DNA from: Campylobacterota bacterium
GTDB taxonomy: Bacteria > Campylobacterota_A > Desulfurellia > JAADFJ01
Reading direction: 5' to 3'
NCBI GenBank assembly: GCA_013152955.1
Contig: JAADFJ010000024.1
Coordinates: 1-39,192 of the forward strand
Length of the DNA stretch: 39,192 nt
Both the position numbers and the translations under genes were made by a program. The stretch's first letter is position 1. Every line of letters starts with the position of its first letter. Below are positions 27,024-39,192 of the stretch, in pieces. The notes under the pieces are model-generated. The model saw nothing but the letters and a program-made list of their open reading frames with translations. It had not been told where the DNA came from and did not search any database.

Positions 27024-27699
27024 TATCGGTTCGCAGATTTTATCTGTCTTTTTTCCGGAAAAATGTTATATATGCGGGGTAAAAGCCGTGATGTTGTGTG
27101 AAGACTGCAAAAAGAAGTTTGTTATCCCTGTCACAAGATGCATTAAATGCGGAAGGGCGCTTCCAGAGACTGATGCCGACTATATTTGTCAGCACTGCTT
27201 TACCGAGAAGCCTGTATACGACGGTGGAATTGTCTTCTTTAAATACACGGATGCTGTAAAATCGTGGATTCATAATATTAAATATGGAAAAATGAGTTAT
27301 CAGATCAGAATTTTGGATATCTACAAAGATCAAATCTCAAAAGCTGTTGACGAATTCAATCCGGATCTTTTAGTTCCTATTCCGCTTACAATGGAACACG
27401 CATATCTTAGGGGATTTAATCAATCGCTCATTGTTGCTCAAAGAATTGCAAAATGGGTAAAACTGCCTGTTTGTCATGCGCTCAAGAAAACGAAATTTAC
27501 AGAGAGCCAGACGGCAGTTGACGCCGGCAGAAGAAAAAGAAATGTAAAAGGCAGTTTTTCGGCTTCAAAAAGGATTCGAGACAAAAAGATATTACTGATA
27601 GATGATGTTTTTACAACAGGTTCAACAATCGGCGAAGCAGCCAAAACATTAAAACAATATACTGACACTGTCTACTTTTTTGCGGTAGCCGGAACATGA
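27007..27699 (+). CDS. comF: ComF-family phosphoribosyltransferase-like protein
   Basis: FPEKCYICGVKAVMLCEDCKKKF...CIKCGRAL...CQHC zinc motifs; PIPLTMEHAYLRGFNQS; ILLIDDVFTTGSTIGEAA. Start MQTRHN overlaps the upstream stop. Confidence 0.92.
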   Translation: MQTRHNIGSQILSVFFPEKCYICGVKAVMLCEDCKKKFVIPVTRCIKCGRALPETDADYICQHCFTEKPVYDGGIVFFKYTDAVKSWIHNIKYGKMSYQIRILDIYKDQISKAVDEFNPDLLVPIPLTMEHAYLRGFNQSLIVAQRIAKWVKLPVCHALKKTKFTESQTAVDAGRRKRNVKGSFSASKRIRDKKILLIDDVFTTGSTIGEAAKTLKQYTDTVYFFAVAGT

Positions 27700-27708
27700 G
27701 GAGGATAG

Positions 27709-28722
27709 ATGAGCAAGATTAATGTTGCAATTAACGGTTTTGGAAGAATAGGAAGAATGACATATCGTGCAATGAGTGCCAATGAAAAGATAAATGTTGT
27801 GGCAATCAACGATCTTACAGATCCAAACACATTGGCTCATCTTTTAAAATATGATTCAGTTCATGGCATATTTGATAAGGAAGTAAGAGCAGATAAAGAT
27901 ACTCTTGCAGTTGGTCAAAACAGAATAAAAATCTTTAAAGAAAGAGATCCGGCTGAATTGCCATGGAAAAGCCTGAAAATTGATGTTGTTGTGGAGTCAA
28001 CCGGATTTTTTAGAACAAAAGATCTCGCTTCAAAGCATCTTGAGGCGGGAGCAAAAAAGGTAGCTCTCAGCGCACCGGCAAAGGGCGGCGCCGTTGCAAC
28101 GGTGGTATTGGGTGTGAACGACAGCAGAGAGCTTATAGAAAACGAAAAAATATTGTCAAACGCATCATGCACCACGAACTGTCTGGCTCCTGTAATGAAA
28201 GTTCTCATAGATAACTTCGGCATAGAGTCGGGCTTTATGACTACCGTTCATTCCTATACAAACGACCAAAGAATACTTGATTTTCCGCACTCTGATTTGA
28301 GAAGGGCGCGCTCGGCGGCAATCAATATTATTCCGACATCAACCGGCGCAACAATAGCAACCGAGATTGTGCTTCCCGAACTCAGGGGCAGGCTTGACGG
28401 AATATCGGTAAGAGTGCCGACGCCGGACGGATCGTTAATAGATCTTTCATTTGATGCAATAGAGGAACTGACAACTGAAAAAATAAATGAAGCAATGCGG
28501 AGGGCAGCTGCCGGAGAGATGAAAGGCATATTGGAATACTCGGATGAGCCGCTTGTTTCAAGCGATATCGTGGGCAATCCTTATTCAGCTATTTTTGACT
28601 CTCAGTTTACCAGAACGGTTGGGAAAAAGAGCGGCAGAATTATTGCATGGTATGATAATGAGTGGGGATATTCATCACGTCTGGCAGAACTTATTGAAAA
28701 GATGGGAAGTTCCATAAAATAA
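27709..28722 (+). CDS. gap: Glyceraldehyde-3-phosphate dehydrogenase, type I
   Basis: INVAINGFGRIGRMTYRA, LSNASCTTNCLAPV, WYDNEWGYSSRLAELI. Confidence 0.98.
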   Translation: MSKINVAINGFGRIGRMTYRAMSANEKINVVAINDLTDPNTLAHLLKYDSVHGIFDKEVRADKDTLAVGQNRIKIFKERDPAELPWKSLKIDVVVESTGFFRTKDLASKHLEAGAKKVALSAPAKGGAVATVVLGVNDSRELIENEKILSNASCTTNCLAPVMKVLIDNFGIESGFMTTVHSYTNDQRILDFPHSDLRRARSAAINIIPTSTGATIATEIVLPELRGRLDGISVRVPTPDGSLIDLSFDAIEELTTEKINEAMRRAAAGEMKGILEYSDEPLVSSDIVGNPYSAIFDSQFTRTVGKKSGRIIAWYDNEWGYSSRLAELIEKMGSSIK

Positions 28723-29906
28723 TGCTCTCTATAAACGATATAGTTATTGCTGAAAAATCGGTTTTTATAAGATGCGATTTTAATGTTCCAATTGATCAGG
28801 ATGGACAGATAAATGATGACAGACGAATAAGAGAAGCGCTTCCGACAATCAGGTATGCTGTTGATGAACGGGCTAAGGTTATACTTGCATCTCATCTTGG
28901 AAGACCGAACGGATATGATAAAAGCCTCAGTCTGAAAAATATCTGCAGACGACTTGAAACGCTGCTTCACACCAACATTACTCTTGCCCCCGATTGTGTT
29001 GGAGAAGCCGTCGAGGAAATGATAAAAAAGATGAAGCCGGGAGAGATTATTTTACTTGAAAATCTCAGGTTTCATAAAGGAGAGACGCAAAATGATCCTG
29101 CCTTTGCGCAATCATTGGCAAGATTCGCTCAGATTTATGTTAACAATGCTTTCGGCACATCGCACAGAAGACATGCATCAATATTCGGAATGCCGAAGAT
29201 TATGGACGTTGCCGCAGCAGGATTTCTTTTGAAAAAGGAGATAAGCTATTTTAAAAAGGTTTTGGATAATCCAATCCGTCCGTTTGTTTCAATTTTGGGA
29301 GGAGCAAAGCTAAAAGACAAAATTGGTGCAATTAAAAATCTTCTGGAGCTTTCTGATAAAATTCTTATCGGCGGCAAGATGGCGTTTCCGTTTATTGTCG
29401 GTCTCGGCAAAGAACTTGAAATAAAATACGATGATGAAATTACAGAGATCGTAAAAGAGATTTTATCCGCATTAAAGACAAGCAAGAAGAGATTTTACTT
29501 GCCGGTAGATGTAGTTGCGGCAGACAGCATAACGAACAGCACGGCAATAAAGATAGTACCCATAGAAGAGATTCCTAAAGGATGGTATGGGGTGGATATC
29601 GGTCCTGCAACTGTAAAACTTTTTGGAGAGGCACTTGCAGATGCCAGAACAATATTGTGGAACGGCCCTATGGGAATATATGAAAACGATCTGTTCTCGC
29701 GAGGAACCTCAAGTATTGCTCACTATGTGGCTGATTCCTATGCACTTACCGTTGTGGGAGGCGGCGACACGGCAGATGCGATATACAGGGCGCAGGAAGC
29801 CGAAAATATGAGTTTTGTTTCAACCGGAGGCGGAGCGGCGCTTAGACTTATAAGCGGAAAAGAATTGCCGGGATTGGCGGTTTTAGAGGAAAAGCAGAAT
29901 GCGTAA
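28722..29906 (+). CDS. pgk: Phosphoglycerate kinase
   Basis: KSVFIRCDFNVPIDQDGQINDDRRI, ASHLGRPNG, LENLRFHKGE, LGGAKLKDKI, GGGDTADAIYRA, FVSTGGGAALRLISGKELPGLAVL. Confidence 0.98.
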   Translation: MLSINDIVIAEKSVFIRCDFNVPIDQDGQINDDRRIREALPTIRYAVDERAKVILASHLGRPNGYDKSLSLKNICRRLETLLHTNITLAPDCVGEAVEEMIKKMKPGEIILLENLRFHKGETQNDPAFAQSLARFAQIYVNNAFGTSHRRHASIFGMPKIMDVAAAGFLLKKEISYFKKVLDNPIRPFVSILGGAKLKDKIGAIKNLLELSDKILIGGKMAFPFIVGLGKELEIKYDDEITEIVKEILSALKTSKKRFYLPVDVVAADSITNSTAIKIVPIEEIPKGWYGVDIGPATVKLFGEALADARTILWNGPMGIYENDLFSRGTSSIAHYVADSYALTVVGGGDTADAIYRAQEAENMSFVSTGGGAALRLISGKELPGLAVLEEKQNA

Positions 29907-30624
29907 GCCCATTGTGGCAGCGAACTGGAAGATGAATCTAACAAAAAAATCTGCCGAAGATTTGATAGCAAAGCTTAATGAGTTTGTATATGAAGACGTA
30001 GAAGTAATAATTATGCCGCCTTTTACGCTGCTTGATATGGCCGCCTCTATTGCGGACAATCGAATAAAGCTTGGGGCGCAGAACTGCTACTATAAAAAAA
30101 GCGGAGCGTTTACCGGAGAAATTTCTCCTGATATGCTTGTAGATATCGGATGCAAATATGTTATAGTAGGTCATTCTGAAAGAAGACATATTTTTGGGAA
30201 TGACCTTTTGCGTAAGAAACTTGCAGCATCAAAGCGAGCAGGCCTGATTCCTGTATATTGTATAGGAGAAACCCTTGACGAAAAAAGGAAAGGTAAAAAA
30301 GAGTCGGTTTTATCTGAGCAATTAAACATAATCGATAATTTGTCTATGTCGCTGATTGTAGCTTATGAACCGGTTTGGGCCATAGGCACAGGCGTTGCAG
30401 CTGAGGTTGTTACGATAAGAGAAACGATTAAACTGATAAGACAAAAGTTGAGAGAAAAGGGAGTGAAAGCATCTGTTCTTTATGGAGGAAGTGTGAAACC
30501 GGATAATGCAAAGGAAATTGCATCTGAGACTTTAATCGATGGGGCGCTTGTTGGAGGCTCCGGTTTGAATGCAAGCTCCTTTTTACAAATTATAGATATT
30601 TTTAAAGAGGTAAGAAAATGTTGA
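29899..30624 (+). CDS. tpiA: Triosephosphate isomerase
   Basis: RKPIVAANWKMNLTKKSAEDLI, YVIVGHSERRHIFG, VAYEPVWAIGTG, LYGGSVKPDNAKEI, GALVGGSGLNASSF. Confidence 0.98.
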   Translation: MRKPIVAANWKMNLTKKSAEDLIAKLNEFVYEDVEVIIMPPFTLLDMAASIADNRIKLGAQNCYYKKSGAFTGEISPDMLVDIGCKYVIVGHSERRHIFGNDLLRKKLAASKRAGLIPVYCIGETLDEKRKGKKESVLSEQLNIIDNLSMSLIVAYEPVWAIGTGVAAEVVTIRETIKLIRQKLREKGVKASVLYGGSVKPDNAKEIASETLIDGALVGGSGLNASSFLQIIDIFKEVRKC

Positions 30625-30965
30625 CTTTATTGATTTTCGGACAGTTTTTTTTGAGCATACTGCTCATAGGTATTATATTGATGCAAAAGGGCAAGGGAGC
30701 TACAATGGGAGTATCCTTCGGAGCCGGAGCAAGCGAAACGGTATTCGGCAGCAGAGGTCCTTTGCCGTTTATGGCAAAATTAACCTGGGTTTTGGGCATT
30801 CTGTTTGTTGTTAATGCGTTTCTTATAAACAATGCATTGATTGGAACGAATACCAGATCGGTTACCAATACACAGGTAATTCATAAAAAAGTCAAAAAAT
30901 TACCGACTTTACCGATAAATCCAAATATCAAAATACCTGCAAAAAGCGGCAAAACTACTAAATAA
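30618..30965 (+). CDS. secG: Preprotein translocase subunit SecG
   Basis: ILLIGIILMQKGKGATMGVSFGAGASETVFGSRGPLPFMAKLTWVLGILFVVNAFLI; conserved position after tpiA. Confidence 0.94.
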   Translation: MLTLLIFGQFFLSILLIGIILMQKGKGATMGVSFGAGASETVFGSRGPLPFMAKLTWVLGILFVVNAFLINNALIGTNTRSVTNTQVIHKKVKKLPTLPINPNIKIPAKSGKTTK

Positions 30966-31016
30966 TCTCTATATTCGTATTATGAGCCTGAGATTCTGCC
31001 TAACATTGGTTAAGAA

Positions 31017-35909
<4,893 letters not shown>

Positions 35910-35955
35910 TATACTGAACCTCGAAAAGATATTTTTTCATGCAAAAGGAAAGAAG

Positions 35956-36123
35956 ATGAAGCGAAAGAGCTGTAGCAGTAAATTCAAGATATGGATTGCC
36001 TGCAAGACAATCAAGGATCGGGAGACGACAAGCCGAATTGTGCCGGAAATCGGAATGTATCCGAATCAAATTGATAACGGGGATAAATGGCTGCAATTCG
36101 GTGAAGAGGTTTTTTGTCAATGA
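35956..36123 (+). pseudogene. Remnant of IS3-family transposase OrfA (N-terminal fragment)
   Basis: ATG...TGA gives MKRKSCSSKFKIWIACKTIKDRETTSRIVPEIGMYPNQIDNGDKWLQFGEEVFCQ*, resembling the degraded OrfA pattern MKRKRYS.EFK..VALEAIKGE.T..EIA..FGVHPNQI..WKK. No OrfB found. Confidence 0.65.
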
Positions 36124-37655
36124 CCTTTCATAACATACTATTTGAAAAAGCTGAAGACAGCATAAAAGAAGAAACACTCGAAGCCCCCGCTTTTTTTGTT
36201 GATTTAAATCTTGACCAAATCATAAATGTTATTACAGCCGACAAGCAGGAATACAACTTAAAACCGTTTTTTTATACTTCTTTGAGTAATGTTGACACAA
36301 TTAAGTATCGTCATGAAATAATGCAGGATCTTGAAAATCAGGTTCTGTTCGAAAATATAAAATTATTTGAACAAAAAATACGTACAATGCGGGAATATCT
36401 TGCGCGGTTAGATAAGCTTTATTACAAATATTTAAAGGAAAGATGGTTTTTAGATGCTGTAGAAATTTATTGCGATTCCGTGAATGATCTATTGTATAAT
36501 TTATCTCTCGCAGATTTAAAATCGCGCGGATTATCGGCTTTTCGTAAATATTTAACGGATTACACCAATTCGGATCGTTTTATCTCGCTTCAGGCGGAAA
36601 TGAAAAAGATAAAGGCCGATTTATCGGAAATAAAATACTGCCTGCTTATTAAAGGGAATCACATTAAGGTTCGCAAATATGAATCTGAAATTGATTACAG
36701 TGCGGATGTTGAGGAAACATTTAGAAAATTCAAACAGGGAGCGGTAAAAGATTATAGAGTCAAATTTCATGAGTCACCGGAAATGAATCATGTTGAAGCG
36801 AAAGTACTGGATTTAGTAGCCCAGCTCTACCCTGACATATTTTTTGATCTTGACAATTTTTGCGCGAAAAATGATAATTATTTGGATAAAACAATTGGTA
36901 TTTTTGACAGGGAAATACAATTTTATATTGCATATTTAGAGTTTATTGCAGTAATTAAACAAGCCGGATTGAAATTTTGTTATCCTAAAATCGCTACAGC
37001 AAGTAAAGAGGTTTACGATTACGAAGGGTTTGATTTGGCCTTGGCCTATAAATTTAGTACAAAAAAATCATCCGTTGTCTGCAATGATTTTTATCTGAAA
37101 GACAAAGAACGTGCATTTGTAGTAACCGGTCCGAATCAGGGCGGTAAAACAACCTTTGCGCGTACCTTCGGACAGCTGCATTATCTGGCCGGTATAGGCT
37201 GTCCGGTTCCGGGCAGAAAGGCGCAACTCTTTTTGTATGACAAGCTCTTTACGCATTTTGAGAAAGAAGAGAACATCAAGAATTTGAGGGGCAAACTGGA
37301 AGATGATTTAGTCAGAATTTATGATATTCTAAACAAAGCTACTTCGGACAGTATTATCATAATGAATGAGATTTTTACCTCGACAACATTAGCAGATGCT
37401 ATCTTTTTGAGTAAAAAGATAATGGAGAAAATAACACAGCTGGATTTGCTGTGCGTTTGGGTAACATTTGTAGATGAATTGGTTTCTTCCAGTGACAAAA
37501 CCGTAAGTATGATCAGCACGGTTGTTCCCCAAAATCCGGCGATACGAACATATAAAATTCAAAGAAGGCCTGCCGACGGACTTGCTTATGCGTTGTCAAT
37601 TGCCGAAAAATATCGACTTACATATAATCATTTGAAGGAGCGCATAAAGTCATGA
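36120..37655 (+). CDS. MutS-like ABC ATPase, paralog A (MutS core/ATPase domains, no recognisable mismatch-recognition domain I)
   Basis: FVVTGPNQGGKTTFARTFGQLHYLAGIGCPVP (MutS-type Walker A), LFTHFEKEE, IIIMNEIFTSTTLADAI (Walker B region). Confidence 0.85.
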   Translation: MTFHNILFEKAEDSIKEETLEAPAFFVDLNLDQIINVITADKQEYNLKPFFYTSLSNVDTIKYRHEIMQDLENQVLFENIKLFEQKIRTMREYLARLDKLYYKYLKERWFLDAVEIYCDSVNDLLYNLSLADLKSRGLSAFRKYLTDYTNSDRFISLQAEMKKIKADLSEIKYCLLIKGNHIKVRKYESEIDYSADVEETFRKFKQGAVKDYRVKFHESPEMNHVEAKVLDLVAQLYPDIFFDLDNFCAKNDNYLDKTIGIFDREIQFYIAYLEFIAVIKQAGLKFCYPKIATASKEVYDYEGFDLALAYKFSTKKSSVVCNDFYLKDKERAFVVTGPNQGGKTTFARTFGQLHYLAGIGCPVPGRKAQLFLYDKLFTHFEKEENIKNLRGKLEDDLVRIYDILNKATSDSIIIMNEIFTSTTLADAIFLSKKIMEKITQLDLLCVWVTFVDELVSSSDKTVSMISTVVPQNPAIRTYKIQRRPADGLAYALSIAEKYRLTYNHLKERIKS

Positions 37656-39192
37656 AGGCTTTTTTGATGTATAGAGATCGTGATTTTGATCTACAGCAGA
37701 AATTACCTTCGAATGAACAGGCTCTGATACAAGACCTGGAATTAAACACGCTGTTTGATGCTATGGCGTCCGATGATAAATTCTTATTTGAAGTTGCGGA
37801 AAAAGCTGTTTTATCAAGTTTAAAAGATCTAAAAACGATACAATATCGTCAAAATATTCTTAAGGATTGCATAGAGAATTCTTCTATTGTCAGAAATATC
37901 TATGAAATAGCCGTTCAGGCGATTAAAAGTGAGAAAAAAGTATATTTCGGATTTTTTAGCAAATACCCCGGCGCGATACTCAGCAGATCAATAGAAGTAC
38001 TGCAGATATTTGTAGATATGCTCAAAAAACTTAAGAAGGTGTCAAATGAACATGCTGATAAATTTGAATCGGAAGGCTTTACGGCATTTTTCGCTGTACT
38101 CAACAAAGAACTTGACGATGAATATTTTGCCAGAGTCCAAAATCATCTAAGAGAATTAAAGTTTCATGACGGAGTTTTGATAAGCGCCGAATTGAAAAAA
38201 GGTAATAAAGGCGCCAATTATATACTCCGTAAACCACACGACAAAAAACAGAGTTGGGTGGATAAAATCTTTGCCAAAAAGCCGCCAGTTTACAGCTTTA
38301 CTATCAGCGATCGCGACGAAAGCGGCAATAAAGCGCTGTCGGAATTAAGAGACAGAGGAATCAATCTTGTTGCCAATTCGCTTGCCCAGTCAAATGATCA
38401 TATTCTCAGTTTTTTTAACATGCTGCGAACCGAATTGGCCTTTTATGTCGGTTGTTTGAATTTGCATAGCCGGCTTGCTCAAATAGAAGAACCGATCTCT
38501 TTTCCTCTGCCTGTAAATTTAGGCGAATTTCGACATTCTTTTAAGGGCTTATATGACTTATGTTTGGCTTTAAGTATAGGGCGCAAAATTGTAGGTAATA
38601 ATGTGAATGCCGATAACAAGAGTCTTGTGATGATCACGGGCGCCAATCAGGGCGGTAAATCAACTTTTTTGCGAAGCGTTGGTTTGGCGCAGCTAATGAT
38701 GCAATGCGGAATGTTTGTACCGGCCGAGTCTTTTTGCGCCAATGTCTGCAGCGGCCTGTTCACGCATTATAAAAGAGAAGAAGACACCGCTATGAACAGC
38801 GGAAAACTGGATGAAGAACTTAGCAGAATGAGCGATATCGCAGATAATATAACTTCAAATTCCGTGCTGTTATTTAATGAATCATTTGCTGCTACAAATG
38901 AAAGAGAAGGCTCGGAAATTGCAAGGCAGATAGTAAGCGCATTATTGGAGAAAAAAATTAAAATCTTTTTTGTTACGCATTCGTATGAATTTGCGCATGG
39001 TTTTTATGATAGGAAGATGAAAAATGTTATTTCTCTGAGGGCTGAAAGGCGAACCGACGGGAAAAGAACCTTTAAAATTATTGAAGATGAGCCGTTGCAA
39101 ACCAGTTATGGCGCAGATGTATATAACAAGATATTCGGAACAGACAATAAAGTTGCCGTTAAACCCGTTCGCGCAAATTACGGACAAAACAA
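37652..39192 (+). CDS. MutS-like ABC ATPase, paralog B (open at window edge; absent from supplied ORF track)
   Basis: ATGA overlap with the previous stop. Open frame MKAFLMYRDRDFDLQQKLPSNEQALIQ...LVMITGANQGGKSTFLRSVGLAQLMMQCGMFVPAESF...LFNESFAATNEREGSEIA...FFVTHSYEFA. No stop before 39192. Confidence 0.85.
   Translation, partial: MKAFLMYRDRDFDLQQKLPSNEQALIQDLELNTLFDAMASDDKFLFEVAEKAVLSSLKDLKTIQYRQNILKDCIENSSIVRNIYEIAVQAIKSEKKVYFGFFSKYPGAILSRSIEVLQIFVDMLKKLKKVSNEHADKFESEGFTAFFAVLNKELDDEYFARVQNHLRELKFHDGVLISAELKKGNKGANYILRKPHDKKQSWVDKIFAKKPPVYSFTISDRDESGNKALSELRDRGINLVANSLAQSNDHILSFFNMLRTELAFYVGCLNLHSRLAQIEEPISFPLPVNLGEFRHSFKGLYDLCLALSIGRKIVGNNVNADNKSLVMITGANQGGKSTFLRSVGLAQLMMQCGMFVPAESFCANVCSGLFTHYKREEDTAMNSGKLDEELSRMSDIADNITSNSVLLFNESFAATNEREGSEIARQIVSALLEKKIKIFFVTHSYEFAHGFYDRKMKNVISLRAERRTDGKRTFKIIEDEPLQTSYGADVYNKIFGTDNKVAVKPVRANYGQN

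Overview
This AT-rich window is mostly conserved housekeeping chromosome. The gene order (argS-SPOR-lgt-trpC-trpF, rplU-rpmA-obgE-proB-proA-nadD-rsfS, gap-pgk-tpiA-secG) looks deltaproteobacterial-like; that lineage call is inference only. I support about 30 protein-coding genes: an RND efflux pair, trpC/trpF, lgt, argS, tatA, lysS, prfB with the classic CTT-TGA-C frameshift site, pta, a GAF/HD-GYP/GGDEF-like signalling protein, a LUD protein, apgM, fbp, rplU/rpmA/obgE, proBA, nadD, comF, gap/pgk/tpiA/secG, a solitary peptide-ABC binding protein, pyrG, ade, and two tandem MutS-like ATPases at the right edge. The items most worth following up are: (1) one ORF fusing RsfS to a DksA/TraR zinc-finger protein; (2) a translationally coupled pair of divergent MutS-like ATPases with Asp-to-Asn Walker B changes, one of which also lacks the switch His, placed directly after an IS3-type transposase remnant; (3) an undescribed-looking dispersed repeat family with terminal inverted repeats (consensus ATGAGACCGCTGCRCARTAARC) in at least five intergenic regions, ranging from about 460 bp full-length copies to a perfect 23-bp-arm minimal palindrome; (4) a small ORF between apgM and fbp that is readable only across two homopolymer frameshifts. 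I saw no CRISPR array, rRNA or tRNA.
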